The notes: a model not told the origin generated them from the sequence alone. A stretch of 64,000 bases of DNA from Putridiphycobacter sp965230485 (GCA_965230485.1 CBDDLA010000001.1:2480001-2544000), one strand, 5' to 3'. Counted from the first letter of the stretch, positions 35,415-45,567 are shown. Numbers and translations are program-made.

Positions 35415-36701
35415 TTAATCTTCAGGTAATTCCAAATCAAAACCAATATCCTTTCTGTAATATGCATTGTCGAAATTAATTTTTTTTACATTATCATAAC
35501 TAGTTGTTAATGCTTTTTGAAAATCTTTACCATAAGCCGTTACGCAGAGCACTCTGCCACCACTACTGATCGTTTTAGCACCATCTTGTTTTGTCCCAGC
35601 ATGAAAAACTAAGGCGTCTACAACATCATGTAAGCCATCAATTTCTTTTTCTTTTTCATATCCATTTGGATATCCCCCTGAGACCAACATTACACCAGTA
35701 GCTGCTTTATCATAGAACATAATGTCTCGTTCTGAAAGTGTTGAGGACGCTACACCCTCAAAAAGGTCAATAATATCTGATCTCAGACGAGGCATTACCA
35801 CCTCAGTTTCAGGATCGCCCATTCTGCAGTTATATTCTATAACATACGGGTCGTTACCCACCTTAATAATACCAATAAAAATAAACCCCTTATAGTTTAT
35901 ACCTTCTTTTTTAAGACCCTTAACAGTAGGAATAATGATTTGATTTTCAATTTTATCTTTGAAACCATGAGTTGCAAAAGGTACTGGTGAAACAGCTCCC
36001 ATTCCACCAGTATTTAAACCAGTATCTCCTTCTCCTATACGCTTATAATCCTTAGCTTCAGGCAATATTTTATATGAAATACCATCAGTTAAAACAAATA
36101 CTGACATTTCAATGCCCTTTAGAAATTCTTCAATTACTACTTTTGAAGAGGCTTGTCCAAACTTAGCATTCGTCAACATGTTTTCTAATTCTTTTTTGGC
36201 TTCATCCAAGTCATCAATAATTAAAACACCTTTTCCTGCAGCTAAACCATCAGCTTTCAAGACATATGGAGATTTCATACTGTCCAGAAACTGATAACCG
36301 GCTTCTAAATTTTCTTTCGTGAAAGTGGCATATTTGGCTGTTGGGATATTGTATTTTTTCATGAATTGTTTAGAGAAATCCTTACTGCCTTCTAATTGTG
36401 CTCCGTCTTTTGTAGGGCCAATTACACCAACATGTTTTAGGTCTTCATCTGCCAGAAAGAAATCATGAATGCCTCTTACCAATGGTTCTTCAGGACCAAC
36501 CACCACAATATCTATTTTATTCTCAATTACAAAAGTTCTGATGGCTTCAAAATCATTTACTTGAATGTCAACGTTTACACCAACTTGATTAGTTCCTGCA
36601 TTCCCAGGTGCGATAAACAATTTATCGAGTTGTGAACTTTGTGCAATTTTCCAAGAAATAGCATGCTCTCTTCCTCCTGAGCCTAAAACCAAAATATTCA
36701 T
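35415..36701 (-). CDS. purD: Phosphoribosylamine-glycine ligase
   Basis: The 428-residue ATP-grasp enzyme carries out the second step of purine synthesis, joining glycine to phosphoribosylamine. It starts with the nucleotide-binding MNILVLGSGGREHA and has the ADGLAAGKGV and NCRMGDPETEVV motifs of the family. Length and start (ATG 36701) are normal. No other pur gene is nearby. Confidence 0.97.
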   Translation of the reverse strand: MNILVLGSGGREHAISWKIAQSSQLDKLFIAPGNAGTNQVGVNVDIQVNDFEAIRTFVIENKIDIVVVGPEEPLVRGIHDFFLADEDLKHVGVIGPTKDGAQLEGSKDFSKQFMKKYNIPTAKYATFTKENLEAGYQFLDSMKSPYVLKADGLAAGKGVLIIDDLDEAKKELENMLTNAKFGQASSKVVIEEFLKGIEMSVFVLTDGISYKILPEAKDYKRIGEGDTGLNTGGMGAVSPVPFATHGFKDKIENQIIIPTVKGLKKEGINYKGFIFIGIIKVGNDPYVIEYNCRMGDPETEVVMPRLRSDIIDLFEGVASSTLSERDIMFYDKAATGVMLVSGGYPNGYEKEKEIDGLHDVVDALVFHAGTKQDGAKTISSGGRVLCVTAYGKDFQKALTTSYDNVKKINFDNAYYRKDIGFDLELPED

Positions 36702-36767
36702 TGTGTTAAATTTTGATACAAAAGTAAAGGATGACTTCTTGCACTTAACATTAATTTATTAACAATA

Positions 36768-37790
36768 TCAATTATTTTTCCGTAACATAAATTGATGAAA
36801 AGCAACGGTGTTTTCTACTGCTGTTTCAATTGGAGTAAAAGAAAAATCGAGTGCTTTTATTATTTTAGAGTTATCATATTTTGATTTACTCATTGCGCTT
36901 CTAGCAGTTTCTTTAGTGATTTTTGGCCGTCTGAACGTTAGGAAGGCAATGATTTGCTCGAGGCGCCAGCCAATATTAACCAGCCATTTTTTAGCCTTAA
37001 TGTAAGGTGATTTAACGTCAAGCGTCTTTGAAATAAAATCGAAAAGTGTTTTGAATTTTAAATTTTCGCCCGTGACTAAAAATCGTTCTTTCATGATGTT
37101 TTTTTCAATCAATTCAATCATACATTTAGCAACATCCCGAGCATCAACAAAAGCATTTTCACCAGATGGGTAGAATTTTAGTCCTTTTTTAACTGACTCG
37201 AAAATAGCCAAAGAACTCTCGCTCCAATAACCGGCACCCAAAATGACACAAGGATTAACGATAGTTGCATTTAAACCTTCTTCAATGCCGCGCCAAACTT
37301 CCATTTCGGCACTATACTTACTAACTGCATAATTAGAATTTTCGCTAGAAGTAACCCATTGCTGTTTTTCGGTATATATCTCACTTTTTTTTTGACGACC
37401 AATGGCTGCCGTTGAACTGACATGACAAAATTGTTTAACATGAGACGTCAAGGCAACATTTACCATATTGGCCGTGCCAATTTTATTCGTTTTAATGAGT
37501 TTATGAAAGTCTTTTCTATCGAAAGATACGTTTCCAGCGCAATGATAAACAATTTCACACCCCCGCATATTTTTTTCAAGGGATGGCACCTCTAAAATAT
37601 CGCCATCTACCCAGTTAATTTTATCGAGTAAAACGTCAGCTTCTTCTTTTAAGTAAAATGAAAAAATGTCTTTCACCATTGAAAGCGAGGACTCAACCCT
37701 TTTAAGTGCTTTGATTTCAACTCCTTTCTTGCTGAGTTCAACTAAGAGGTGAGCACCCAATATACCTGTACCACCTGTTACAAATACCAT
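36768..37790 (-). CDS. NAD-dependent epimerase/dehydratase (extended SDR)
   Basis: The 340-residue protein has the extended SDR cofactor motif TGGTGILG at 5-12 and the catalytic YxxxK as YAVSK, with Ser in VSSTAAIG. Overall it looks like dihydroflavonol reductase/3-beta-hydroxysteroid dehydrogenase type members, but the substrate cannot be deduced. It lies 66 bp upstream of purD on the same strand. Confidence 0.85.
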   Translation of the reverse strand: MVFVTGGTGILGAHLLVELSKKGVEIKALKRVESSLSMVKDIFSFYLKEEADVLLDKINWVDGDILEVPSLEKNMRGCEIVYHCAGNVSFDRKDFHKLIKTNKIGTANMVNVALTSHVKQFCHVSSTAAIGRQKKSEIYTEKQQWVTSSENSNYAVSKYSAEMEVWRGIEEGLNATIVNPCVILGAGYWSESSLAIFESVKKGLKFYPSGENAFVDARDVAKCMIELIEKNIMKERFLVTGENLKFKTLFDFISKTLDVKSPYIKAKKWLVNIGWRLEQIIAFLTFRRPKITKETARSAMSKSKYDNSKIIKALDFSFTPIETAVENTVAFHQFMLRKNN

Positions 37791-37945
37791 AATGCAAAAG
37801 TAATAATTCTTAACTCAAAATAGGCGGATAATTTATGGATTGCTTTTTGCATTAAGGTTAATTAAGAATAACTGCGGCATTTATATTTGACGTAAGTGTT
37901 ATACTTACTATCTTTAGGCCTCAAAAATTAATTAAATTGAAACGA

Positions 37946-39019
37946 ATGAAAAGAATTGTACTAAGTTTTTTTGCTGTGATTATGTTGTTGAGTAGTATAG
38001 GGCAGAACACGTATACTAAAAAGGACATAAAAAAAATGAAACTCGAAAAAGGAATTTATGCCTTGATGTCAACTAATAAGGGTGACATTTTGATTAAACT
38101 CAAACACAAAGAAACACCAATGACAGTTGCCAATTTTGTTGGACTATCTGAAGGAGATTTTGTGAACGATACATTGAGCTTTACGGAACCTTTTTATGAT
38201 GGGTTAAAATTTCATAGAGTCATTGCTAACTTTATGATTCAAGGGGGAGATCCGCAAGGTAATGGTCAGGGTGGCCCTGGATATAAGTTTTATGATGAAA
38301 CGAATAAAGACATTAAACATGACGGTCCTGGTATTTTATCAATGGCTAATTCGGGGACTAATACTAATGGAAGTCAATTTTTTATCACTCACAAAGCAAC
38401 ACCTTGGTTGAACGGAAAACATACTGTTTTTGGAAAAGTATTGAAAGGACAAGATGTAGTAGATGCAATTGCACAGAACGATACAATTTTAAAGGTTAAA
38501 ATTTACAGGCTTGGGAAAGAAGCAAAGAAGTTTAATGCTACTGAAGTGTTTGAGTCAGTAAGTAAAGAAATTGCAGTTATTGAAAAAGCTAAAGCTGAAA
38601 GGATAGAAAAACTTAAATCAATGTCGTTAAAAGAAAAAAAGGCAGCTTTTAAAGCTCAGGTACTTGCGCAATATCCGAAAGCAGTACAAACGGAATCTGG
38701 CTTGATGTATACTGTTGAACAAACTGGAACTGGTGAGAGTCCGAAGGCAAATGGAACAAATGTAAAAGTTCATTATTCTGGTTATTTTTTAGATGGTGGA
38801 AGCAAGTTTGACTCATCAGTGGATAGAGGTCAGCCATTTGAATTTCCATTAGGTCAAAAGCGTGTAATTGCTGGTTGGGATGAAGGTGTTGCCTTAATGA
38901 ATAAAGGGGCAAAATATAAATTAATTATTCCTTATTGGTTAGGTTATGGTGAATCAACCACAGGCCCTATTAGACCTTATTCAGCATTATTATTTGATGT
39001 GGAATTATTAGATTATTAA
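37946..39019 (+). CDS. Secreted dual peptidyl-prolyl isomerase: cyclophilin plus FKBP
   Basis: ATG at 37946 gives 357 residues; the longest frame starts at TTG 37937. After a signal peptide ending SIGQ, a cyclophilin domain covers about 35-190 (FHRVIANFMIQGGDP, GSQFFIT and the WLNGKHTVFG segments). A charged helical linker (about 190-250) leads to an FKBP domain (about 255-357, with VKVHYSGYFLDGG, FEFPLG and VIAGWDEG). Two unrelated isomerase families are thus fused, which fits the dual immunophilins reported from flavobacteria. It likely helps fold exported proteins. Confidence 0.93.
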   Translation: MKRIVLSFFAVIMLLSSIGQNTYTKKDIKKMKLEKGIYALMSTNKGDILIKLKHKETPMTVANFVGLSEGDFVNDTLSFTEPFYDGLKFHRVIANFMIQGGDPQGNGQGGPGYKFYDETNKDIKHDGPGILSMANSGTNTNGSQFFITHKATPWLNGKHTVFGKVLKGQDVVDAIAQNDTILKVKIYRLGKEAKKFNATEVFESVSKEIAVIEKAKAERIEKLKSMSLKEKKAAFKAQVLAQYPKAVQTESGLMYTVEQTGTGESPKANGTNVKVHYSGYFLDGGSKFDSSVDRGQPFEFPLGQKRVIAGWDEGVALMNKGAKYKLIIPYWLGYGESTTGPIRPYSALLFDVELLDY

Positions 39020-39048
39020 AAAAGAGCTTACACTATATACAAGGTGTG

Positions 39049-39075
39049 AAGTCGGTACTTTTTAAGTATCGACTT
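39049..39075 (+). terminator. Terminator after the dual isomerase
   Basis: AAGTCGGTACTT and AAGTATCGACTT pair with one G-T wobble around TTT, followed by a T run to 39080. It lies between convergent genes. Confidence 0.8.
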
Positions 39076-39103
39076 TTTTTATTTGGAATGGTATGATGAG
39101 TGA

Positions 39104-40426
39104 TCACAACGATCGGGTCCAGCCATTGCTCCAGTTTCCATTTGTCGGAATGGCGCCAATATAGGTGGCAGGTTGAAACCACCCATCAATAGATAGTGGA
39201 TCGACTGCATTGGTTGATACTGTGCCGACAACCCCTTGTAAAACGTTAGGGTTCATACTTGAATTGGTTGGATCTGATTCAAACGGAAGACAATCTAGCC
39301 AATTGATGGCATTATTGAAAGCAATGGTATTTTTGACAATCAAATCGCCTGTATTCATATAAGCTAGGCTGGCCGTTCCAGCTACTCTGACGCCTGAATG
39401 AAAAAAATTGGCAACTAACATATTATGAACCTTACCTTTGGTGCCTTCTCTGAAATAAGCCCCATCATTCTGGTGATTGGAGTTCTGCTTACCTACCAGC
39501 GTGATATTGGATAATTGTGGATTAGAAAAAGGTTCTATGTCCCAATTGCTAGTACCTTCAAGTGCTTTGCCTTTGCTATCAAACGATTGTTCAATCACTA
39601 AGAATTGTCCTTTTCCCACCCATCCATCTAACCATCGAAAGCCGTCGTCAAGGTTACCACTTGAGATGACATGTCTAACATTGACACTACCACCGTATAT
39701 GCGAAAGCCAGCACCTGCACATTTATAGGCCTGAATATAGTCAATACTGGTTCCGTTTCCAACGCCACGCAATGTCAGGCCGCTTACATAATTATCTGTT
39801 CCACTTATAGCACCGCCGTATTCAATTCGAACATACAATAGACTGCCTGAATTATCTGACGCATCAGTGCCTCCATACCCTCCTGTCCAGCCGTCACCAT
39901 CGCTGTATGGATTGTTGGTTGGCGCATTTCCATCAATCATAAGGCCACCCCAATCTCCCGGTTGAGGGTTTTCTGATACGCTCGTGAAAATAATGGGGAG
40001 GCTTTCACTGCCGATTGCTATGATTTTTCCTCCTTTGGTAATGTTAAGGATGACTGGCTCTGAGTTCTGACTAGCGTAGATAGTAGTGCCGGATGAGATG
40101 GTTAGGGTAACCCCATCAATAACGTTAACATGACCTGTCATTAGCCATTTTGTATCAGCACTCAGGTAAAGGTCCGTTTCAATGGTATTTCCTATGATTG
40201 CATATGACTCGCCATCAATAATGGTATCTTTAAAAATTTGAACGGTATCTGTTGAATCGTTGTATAGACAAGAGCCATCATTTTTTTCAGCCTGATGATC
40301 GTAATTAATGGCGTTCGGATCTAAACAGCCCTCCTTACGACATGATGCGATAGCGCATGCTGTCAAGACAATGACGATCGTTGCTCTAAATTTATGTTTG
40401 TTTTTCTGAAAATTTATAAAAAACAC
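39104..40426 (-). CDS. Beta-helix lipoprotein with a GC-x-DP-x-A-x-NY module
   Basis: The 440-residue protein starts with GTG, as no ATG occurs before the lipobox IASC (Cys29). Next comes the module GCLDPNAINY...DGSC, common in secreted proteins of marine Bacteroidota. The rest is parallel beta-helix-like, with GTSIDYIQAYKC, GAGFRIYGGSVNV and similar turns, and no T9SS tail. It is probably anchored to the outer membrane; binding partner or enzyme activity is not evident. Confidence 0.75.
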   Translation of the reverse strand: MFFINFQKNKHKFRATIVIVLTACAIASCRKEGCLDPNAINYDHQAEKNDGSCLYNDSTDTVQIFKDTIIDGESYAIIGNTIETDLYLSADTKWLMTGHVNVIDGVTLTISSGTTIYASQNSEPVILNITKGGKIIAIGSESLPIIFTSVSENPQPGDWGGLMIDGNAPTNNPYSDGDGWTGGYGGTDASDNSGSLLYVRIEYGGAISGTDNYVSGLTLRGVGNGTSIDYIQAYKCAGAGFRIYGGSVNVRHVISSGNLDDGFRWLDGWVGKGQFLVIEQSFDSKGKALEGTSNWDIEPFSNPQLSNITLVGKQNSNHQNDGAYFREGTKGKVHNMLVANFFHSGVRVAGTASLAYMNTGDLIVKNTIAFNNAINWLDCLPFESDPTNSSMNPNVLQGVVGTVSTNAVDPLSIDGWFQPATYIGAIPTNGNWSNGWTRSL

Positions 40427-40503
40427 GTCGTAAAAGTACCACGAAAAGGGCTTTCAAATGTTACTTCAATATTAAATATGAAGTGCATAATAACAAACGG
40501 ATA

Positions 40504-40884
40504 TTACTTAATGCGTTCTGCTAAACGCTCAAGATAAGTATGAAATTTTGTATTATCTGTTAATTTGTCTGCTCCAATAATTAATACCGATTTTGGTTTG
40601 TGGTTTTCTAACCAAAATACAAATGATGATACAGAGGCCATAAGTGTTCCATTAACATCTATGCTATGCGAAAATTTCCCATTATTTGAAAATAATTCTT
40701 TGATGGCAGCATTTTCTTTAGATATATTATAATCTTCATGAAATAATACAATGGCATCAGCTAACTCATATAGCTCCTTGCTACCATCAAAAATTTCATG
40801 ACTAATGTTATTTAAGTCAGCCCATTTTTGTATGGACATCTCAAAATCATCAGCCTTCCTTAAGATTATGTTTTTTAACAACAT
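40504..40884 (-). CDS. Small cytosolic protein, unknown function
   Basis: ATG at 40884 gives 126 residues (a GTG at 40896 would add four). There is no signal peptide. The protein looks alpha/beta, with LADAIVLFHED and KSVLIIGADKL as likely strands. I do not recognise the family. It lies downstream of ctaA on the same strand, 55 bp after it. Confidence 0.5.
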   Translation of the reverse strand: MLLKNIILRKADDFEMSIQKWADLNNISHEIFDGSKELYELADAIVLFHEDYNISKENAAIKELFSNNGKFSHSIDVNGTLMASVSSFVFWLENHKPKSVLIIGADKLTDNTKFHTYLERLAERIK

Positions 40885-40939
40885 ATAAAATAACACTTAC
40901 AATTCGGGGTGCAAATGTAATCAAAAATTCATGAATAAA

Positions 40940-41959
40940 TTATCTAATCAAAGATTCTCTATGAAATTTAAAATATTTTAAAGTATAAATCTGAATTCCT
41001 AAAAGTAAACATGCCATTAGTAAATGCAGAGGCTGAATAAACGCAGGCATTCCAGCATAAGAAAATAACACACCTGTTAAGAATTCGACGAGAATAATAG
41101 CGACTATATATTTTAGAGATGATAAGCCAATATTAAGTACTCTATTTTTCCATAATAACCAAATATTGAGGGCCAGAATACACCATGAAAAAGAGCGGTG
41201 AAAGTAAAAGTCTAAATTTAAATTACCAATCCATTCACCTCTATCAACATTGTCTGCAACTAAAAAATCAATTTTTTGGCGAACCTGAACACCCATTAAA
41301 ATTTGCATGATCGTAAAGAAAATGGCAAGGAAAAATAAGGACTTAAACAATTTTGGAATTTGAATGGAGTATTTTTTAGCTTGAGCAAGGTGAATTATTT
41401 TTATTTGAATCCAGATAATGACTAAGGCAAATAGCATATGTACAGTGAGTACCCATGGCAGTAAATTCGTTGCAACAACAATTGAACCTAACCAACCTTC
41501 AAATGCAATAAGTACCAAGTTTAAAAAACTTAAACCAAGCATTGCTCGGTTTTGACGATATTGAATAACTACCCAAATAAAAGTAATAAGAACCAAATTA
41601 CCAGCTATAAAACCAACAAGACGATTGCCGTACTCAGTCCAGGTTCTTTTCCAATTAAAGTCCTCTTCTTTGTACAATGATTCATCAGACTTTATTTTTG
41701 CTGCCACATCCTCAAGGCCAATGGCACTTAAAATGTTTGTAAACTTGTTTAGTTTTTTGATGCGTTTTTCAAGATAAATCTCTTTATAGTTTACGGGTAA
41801 TTCACTAATGTCGGTCGGTGGTATTATCTGATCAAAGCATTTTGGCCAATCCGGACAGCCCATTCCAGAACCAGTAGAACGAACGATACTTCCAGCAATA
41901 ACTACTAGAAAAATAAATACCAGTGTAATCCAAGAAAAAATAATGAAGCGTCTTGACAT
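40940..41959 (-). CDS. ctaA: Heme A synthase (CtaA/Cox15 family)
   Basis: The 339-residue membrane enzyme oxidises the C8 methyl of heme O to make heme A for cytochrome oxidase. Eight helices, the loop cysteine pair Cys35/Cys41 and three of the four conserved heme histidines (His174, His254, His312) are seen. In the first position, the EYxHR motif of other members reads EYGNR, so the histidine is Asn112, next to the catalytic Glu109. I believe this is found in other Bacteroidota, but cannot check. A -7-like TAAATTTG lies upstream (41974-41981). Confidence 0.85.
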   Translation of the reverse strand: MSRRFIIFSWITLVFIFLVVIAGSIVRSTGSGMGCPDWPKCFDQIIPPTDISELPVNYKEIYLEKRIKKLNKFTNILSAIGLEDVAAKIKSDESLYKEEDFNWKRTWTEYGNRLVGFIAGNLVLITFIWVVIQYRQNRAMLGLSFLNLVLIAFEGWLGSIVVATNLLPWVLTVHMLFALVIIWIQIKIIHLAQAKKYSIQIPKLFKSLFFLAIFFTIMQILMGVQVRQKIDFLVADNVDRGEWIGNLNLDFYFHRSFSWCILALNIWLLWKNRVLNIGLSSLKYIVAIILVEFLTGVLFSYAGMPAFIQPLHLLMACLLLGIQIYTLKYFKFHRESLIR

Positions 41960-41973
41960 AGTTTTTTATTTAG

Positions 41974-41981
41974 CAAATTTA
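41974..41981 (-). promoter_or_regulatory. Possible -7 element of ctaA
   Basis: The minus strand reads TAAATTTG 15 bp before the ctaA ATG, a match to TAnnTTTG. No clear -33 box was seen. Confidence 0.4.
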
Positions 41982-42054
41982 AGCTGATTTTTCTATTGAT
42001 TATTAAAAAATCAGTTTCTATATGACTGATATTAATCAATTGTTAAAAATAGCA

Positions 42055-42082
42055 TTGAATGGTGACATATACCGTATATTTG
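42055..42082 (+). promoter_or_regulatory. Promoter of the two small barrel genes
   Basis: TTG (42055-42057), then 17 bases, then TATATTTG (42075-42082) resemble the -33 and -7 elements of Bacteroidota. The start codon of the first gene is 45 bp downstream. Confidence 0.5.
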
Positions 42083-42126
42083 TTTTATTGAAGGACTTGT
42101 ATTAAAGTTTAAAAAATTATAATAAT

Positions 42127-42756
42127 ATGAAAAATTGGCCTTTGTTAGCCTTTATACTTTTCCCGTTTTTTTCAATGACCCAAGATAGAACAGGCGATTT
42201 AGCTTTAGGCACTCAATTCTATCAAAATGTGCTTTTACCTGAAAACTATGAGGGCCTTGGAGTTGGGCTAAATTTAGATTTAGAAGTAATATATGGCATT
42301 GGAATAGATGCGCATTATTTTTATGAGAGCAATGATTTATTGAATACGGGAAATCTGAAAAGATTTCAGGGTGGTGCTAGCATAAAATATGCTCCATTCT
42401 ATAAAAGGAAGCTCACACCATGGATAAAATTAGGTATAGCGTTTAATACTATTAATGTTTTACCAGTAAGTTATTTATTTGTAGACAATTCGTCACAAGG
42501 AATTTCTCAAAATTATTTGAGTTACAATTCTGGATTAGGCGCACAATATAATGTGAATAAAAACTTAACATTAAATACTGGGTTCTATTTTCAACCGCAG
42601 AATTATACGCCAAATTATTTATTGTCAACCAGTGATGGAGAAAATCAACTAATTACTAACTATGAAGGCGAGAATATTATAGATGTTGACCCGCTTTTGT
42701 ATTTTAATATTGGTTTTACTTATCGAATAACTAAACTATGGAATTTAGAAAAATAA
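42127..42756 (+). CDS. Small outer-membrane beta-barrel protein
   Basis: The 209-residue protein has a signal peptide ending near SMTQ, then about eight amphipathic strands ending in YFNIGFTYRITKLW, as in OmpA/OmpW-size barrels. Function unknown. It overlaps the next barrel gene by 19 bases, so the two are made together. Confidence 0.65.
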   Translation: MKNWPLLAFILFPFFSMTQDRTGDLALGTQFYQNVLLPENYEGLGVGLNLDLEVIYGIGIDAHYFYESNDLLNTGNLKRFQGGASIKYAPFYKRKLTPWIKLGIAFNTINVLPVSYLFVDNSSQGISQNYLSYNSGLGAQYNVNKNLTLNTGFYFQPQNYTPNYLLSTSDGENQLITNYEGENIIDVDPLLYFNIGFTYRITKLWNLEK

Positions 42757-43316
42757 AGGTGACGCTGAGTTTATTAATTGGTTTAGCTGTGTTATCTGCT
42801 AATGCTCAAAATAGTAGTGATTGGCAGCTCAAAGTAGGAACCAATTATGCACATGGTTTTATAACCGAAAATACACAAACTATGCAGTTACATGGTTTAA
42901 TTGGGTTTGAAAAGAACAGTTTTGAATTACGGTTAGACGGATTTTATTTACTAGGTCAGCAAGGAGAAAGGGAGCGTTTTTCAATTAACAATCAGGTTTT
43001 TATTGGAGGATATTACTATTTATTAAAAAATAAAGTGAAGCCCTATTTTGGAGGTCAAATTGGCTTGGCTAATTCACAATCTACTGAATATGGGATTATC
43101 AATGAATCAGATGAACTAGTTTTTGAGCCGACATTAAACCCAATAGTTTCCATTGGTTTAGGTATTGACTATAAAATAAACAATAGGTTAGATTTAAACG
43201 TTGAGTGTCGACAGATTTTTGGAAAGCATTTAGCAAATTCATATTCTACCTACCTCGACGAATTTAGAGTTTCAGTAGGTATAGGCTATTATTTAATCAA
43301 TAGAACAACTAATTAA
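42738..43316 (+). CDS. Small outer-membrane beta-barrel protein
   Basis: The 192-residue protein has a signal peptide (1-23, ending ANAQ) and alternating strands such as FIGGYYYLLKNKVKPYFGGQIGLA, ending in VSVGIGYYLI. It resembles porin-like small barrels. It overlaps the preceding barrel gene, and a 46-bp gap leads to the type B T9SS protein. Confidence 0.65.
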   Translation: MEFRKIKVTLSLLIGLAVLSANAQNSSDWQLKVGTNYAHGFITENTQTMQLHGLIGFEKNSFELRLDGFYLLGQQGERERFSINNQVFIGGYYYLLKNKVKPYFGGQIGLANSQSTEYGIINESDELVFEPTLNPIVSIGLGIDYKINNRLDLNVECRQIFGKHLANSYSTYLDEFRVSVGIGYYLINRTTN

Positions 43317-43362
43317 GGTTTTTTCGCGTCAATACAAATACATAATTTGTAACTTTATTCGC

Positions 43363-45528
43363 TTGAGGTTAATTCTTTTAATATCATTTTTGTCGGTCCT
43401 TTTTATGGGACGATCTTCTCACATAGTTGGAGGAGAAATGTTTTATGATTGCCTTGGAGGAAACCAATATAGAGTTACTGTAAAAATTTATAGAGATTGT
43501 AATTCTACTGGTGCACCATTTGATCCTAATTTGCCAGTGACAGTGTTTGATGGTAATGGGGTTCAAATTGATAATTTCACTATCCCATTTCCGGGCTCCA
43601 CAACGCTTCAAGTTGCTTTTAACAATAATATTTGCGTCACAGTACCAAGCAATATTTGTATTGAAGAAGGTATCTATCAAACGGTAGTAACGCTTCCTAA
43701 CTCAAGCACTGGTTATACCTTGGCATATCAAAGGTGCTGTCGTGGTCCGAATGTAACAAACTTAACATTACCTGCTGGTCAAGGATTGACCTTAATAGCC
43801 GAAATCCCTGTATCTGCTGTGGCGAACTGTAATAGCTCACCAAGATATAACTTAACACCTCCTATTTTGCTATGCGCTGGAGAGGAATTACAATTTGATC
43901 ATTCCGCAACAGATCCTGATGGAGATGTTTTAGTATATGAATTATGCACTCCTTTCCAAGGAGGAACTTCTAATTTTCCTGCGCCAAACCCTGCTGCTTC
44001 GCCCCCTTATAATTTGGTACAGTGGGGGCCAGGTTTTACAGCAATTAATCCATTTAATAACGCATCACCTATTAATATTGATCAAAATACAGGTTTTTTA
44101 ACAGCTACCCCGCAAATGGCGGGACTATATGCTGTTGGTGTATGTGTTAGTGAATATAGGAATGGTGTTCTAATAAATACAACCCGACGAGATTTTTTAT
44201 TTAATGTGTTAGATTGCGTCATTGAGATAGGATCTATTGTTACACCACAAACAGATTTAGCCACTTATGTCAGTTTTTGTCAAGGACCTACTATCCAGTT
44301 TGAAAACGAGAGTTTTGGCGCTTCTGCTTATCAATGGGATTTTGGAGTACCAGGCATCTCTACTGATGTAAGTACTGCATTTGAGCCTACTTATACATAC
44401 CCTGGCCCTGGAACGTATGAAGTACAACTTATTGTATCAAATGCTAAGGGATGCACAGACACATCATACCAAACATTTATCATTAGCGAAACTGTAACAG
44501 GCGATTTTACACCTCCTCCTCCGCAATGTGTGACTGATAATAGCTATAATTTTATTGGAGATGGTATGCATCCAGTGGGAACAACATTTCTTTGGGATTT
44601 CGGACCAAATGCGACACCAAGTACATCTACTGACAAAGATCCTGTAAACATTGTTTTTAGTGAAGCGGGGACTTTTGAGGTATCTTTTAAAGTCTTTTTT
44701 GAGGAGTGCTCAGAGACAACTTTTGATAATGTTGAAGTACTAGATGTGCCAAGAATTAGTTTTTCAGGAGATAAATCATTAAAATGCGCGCCTTACTGGG
44801 CTAACTTTTATAATGAATCTTCAGCATCAACACAATTATTTCATTTTTGGAACTTTGGAGATGGAGGTCCTGGAAGTACTGAAACTAACCCTCAACATTT
44901 ATATGCGAATCCAGGGGAATATGATGTGAGTTTAAGAATACTTACAACCGAAGGCTGTATTGATACTTTGGACCTTTTAAAAGAGAAATTTATAGTCGTA
45001 GAGCCTTCCCCAACAGCGAGTTTTGAGGTAGAACCTTTGGTACAAGATGAATTTGAGGCAGAATTTACGTTTACGAATACTTCAGAAGATGCACACAGCC
45101 AATCTTATCATTTTGGTGATGGGCATTATACCCCTTTTCCAGAATATACTCATACATATACTGATCCAGGAATTTACCATCCATACCAAATTGTGCAAAA
45201 TATTCAGGGTTGCAAAGATACCGCCAGAAAGACAATAACTGTAAATCCTAATATTCCGATTTTGGTACCAAATGCATTTACACCTGATGGGAGTGGAGAG
45301 AATAATACCTTTAAGCCTGTTTTATATAAACCGCAGGATTATTTTATGCACATTTATAATAGGTGGGGAGAGTTGATGTTTAAATCCGAAAGTAGATATG
45401 CCGAGTGGGACGGAACATATGGGGGTCAACCAGCACCTGATGGTATTTATTTATGGCATATTGAGTATTACGATTATCAATCTGGACTCCTTAAAGAAAT
45501 TAGAGGCTTTGTTACTTTATTGAGGTAG
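43363..45528 (+). CDS. T9SS type B surface protein with PKD repeats
   Basis: The 721-residue product starts at TTG 43363: the first internal ATG (43405) would destroy the signal peptide LRLILLISFLSVLFMG. A cysteine-rich N-terminal part (CCRGP, CTPFQGG) is followed by PKD modules (about 310-620) with WDFG and YxYxxPGxY strings. The last 90 residues, from VPNAFTPDGSGENN to the end at TLLR, form the gliding-motility-associated type B sorting domain. It is probably a secreted or surface protein; binding target unknown. Confidence 0.85.
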   Translation: MRLILLISFLSVLFMGRSSHIVGGEMFYDCLGGNQYRVTVKIYRDCNSTGAPFDPNLPVTVFDGNGVQIDNFTIPFPGSTTLQVAFNNNICVTVPSNICIEEGIYQTVVTLPNSSTGYTLAYQRCCRGPNVTNLTLPAGQGLTLIAEIPVSAVANCNSSPRYNLTPPILLCAGEELQFDHSATDPDGDVLVYELCTPFQGGTSNFPAPNPAASPPYNLVQWGPGFTAINPFNNASPINIDQNTGFLTATPQMAGLYAVGVCVSEYRNGVLINTTRRDFLFNVLDCVIEIGSIVTPQTDLATYVSFCQGPTIQFENESFGASAYQWDFGVPGISTDVSTAFEPTYTYPGPGTYEVQLIVSNAKGCTDTSYQTFIISETVTGDFTPPPPQCVTDNSYNFIGDGMHPVGTTFLWDFGPNATPSTSTDKDPVNIVFSEAGTFEVSFKVFFEECSETTFDNVEVLDVPRISFSGDKSLKCAPYWANFYNESSASTQLFHFWNFGDGGPGSTETNPQHLYANPGEYDVSLRILTTEGCIDTLDLLKEKFIVVEPSPTASFEVEPLVQDEFEAEFTFTNTSEDAHSQSYHFGDGHYTPFPEYTHTYTDPGIYHPYQIVQNIQGCKDTARKTITVNPNIPILVPNAFTPDGSGENNTFKPVLYKPQDYFMHIYNRWGELMFKSESRYAEWDGTYGGQPAPDGIYLWHIEYYDYQSGLLKEIRGFVTLLR

Positions 45529-45567
45529 TACCTAACTGATATTTATTATTCAAGGAGCGTCATTAAA

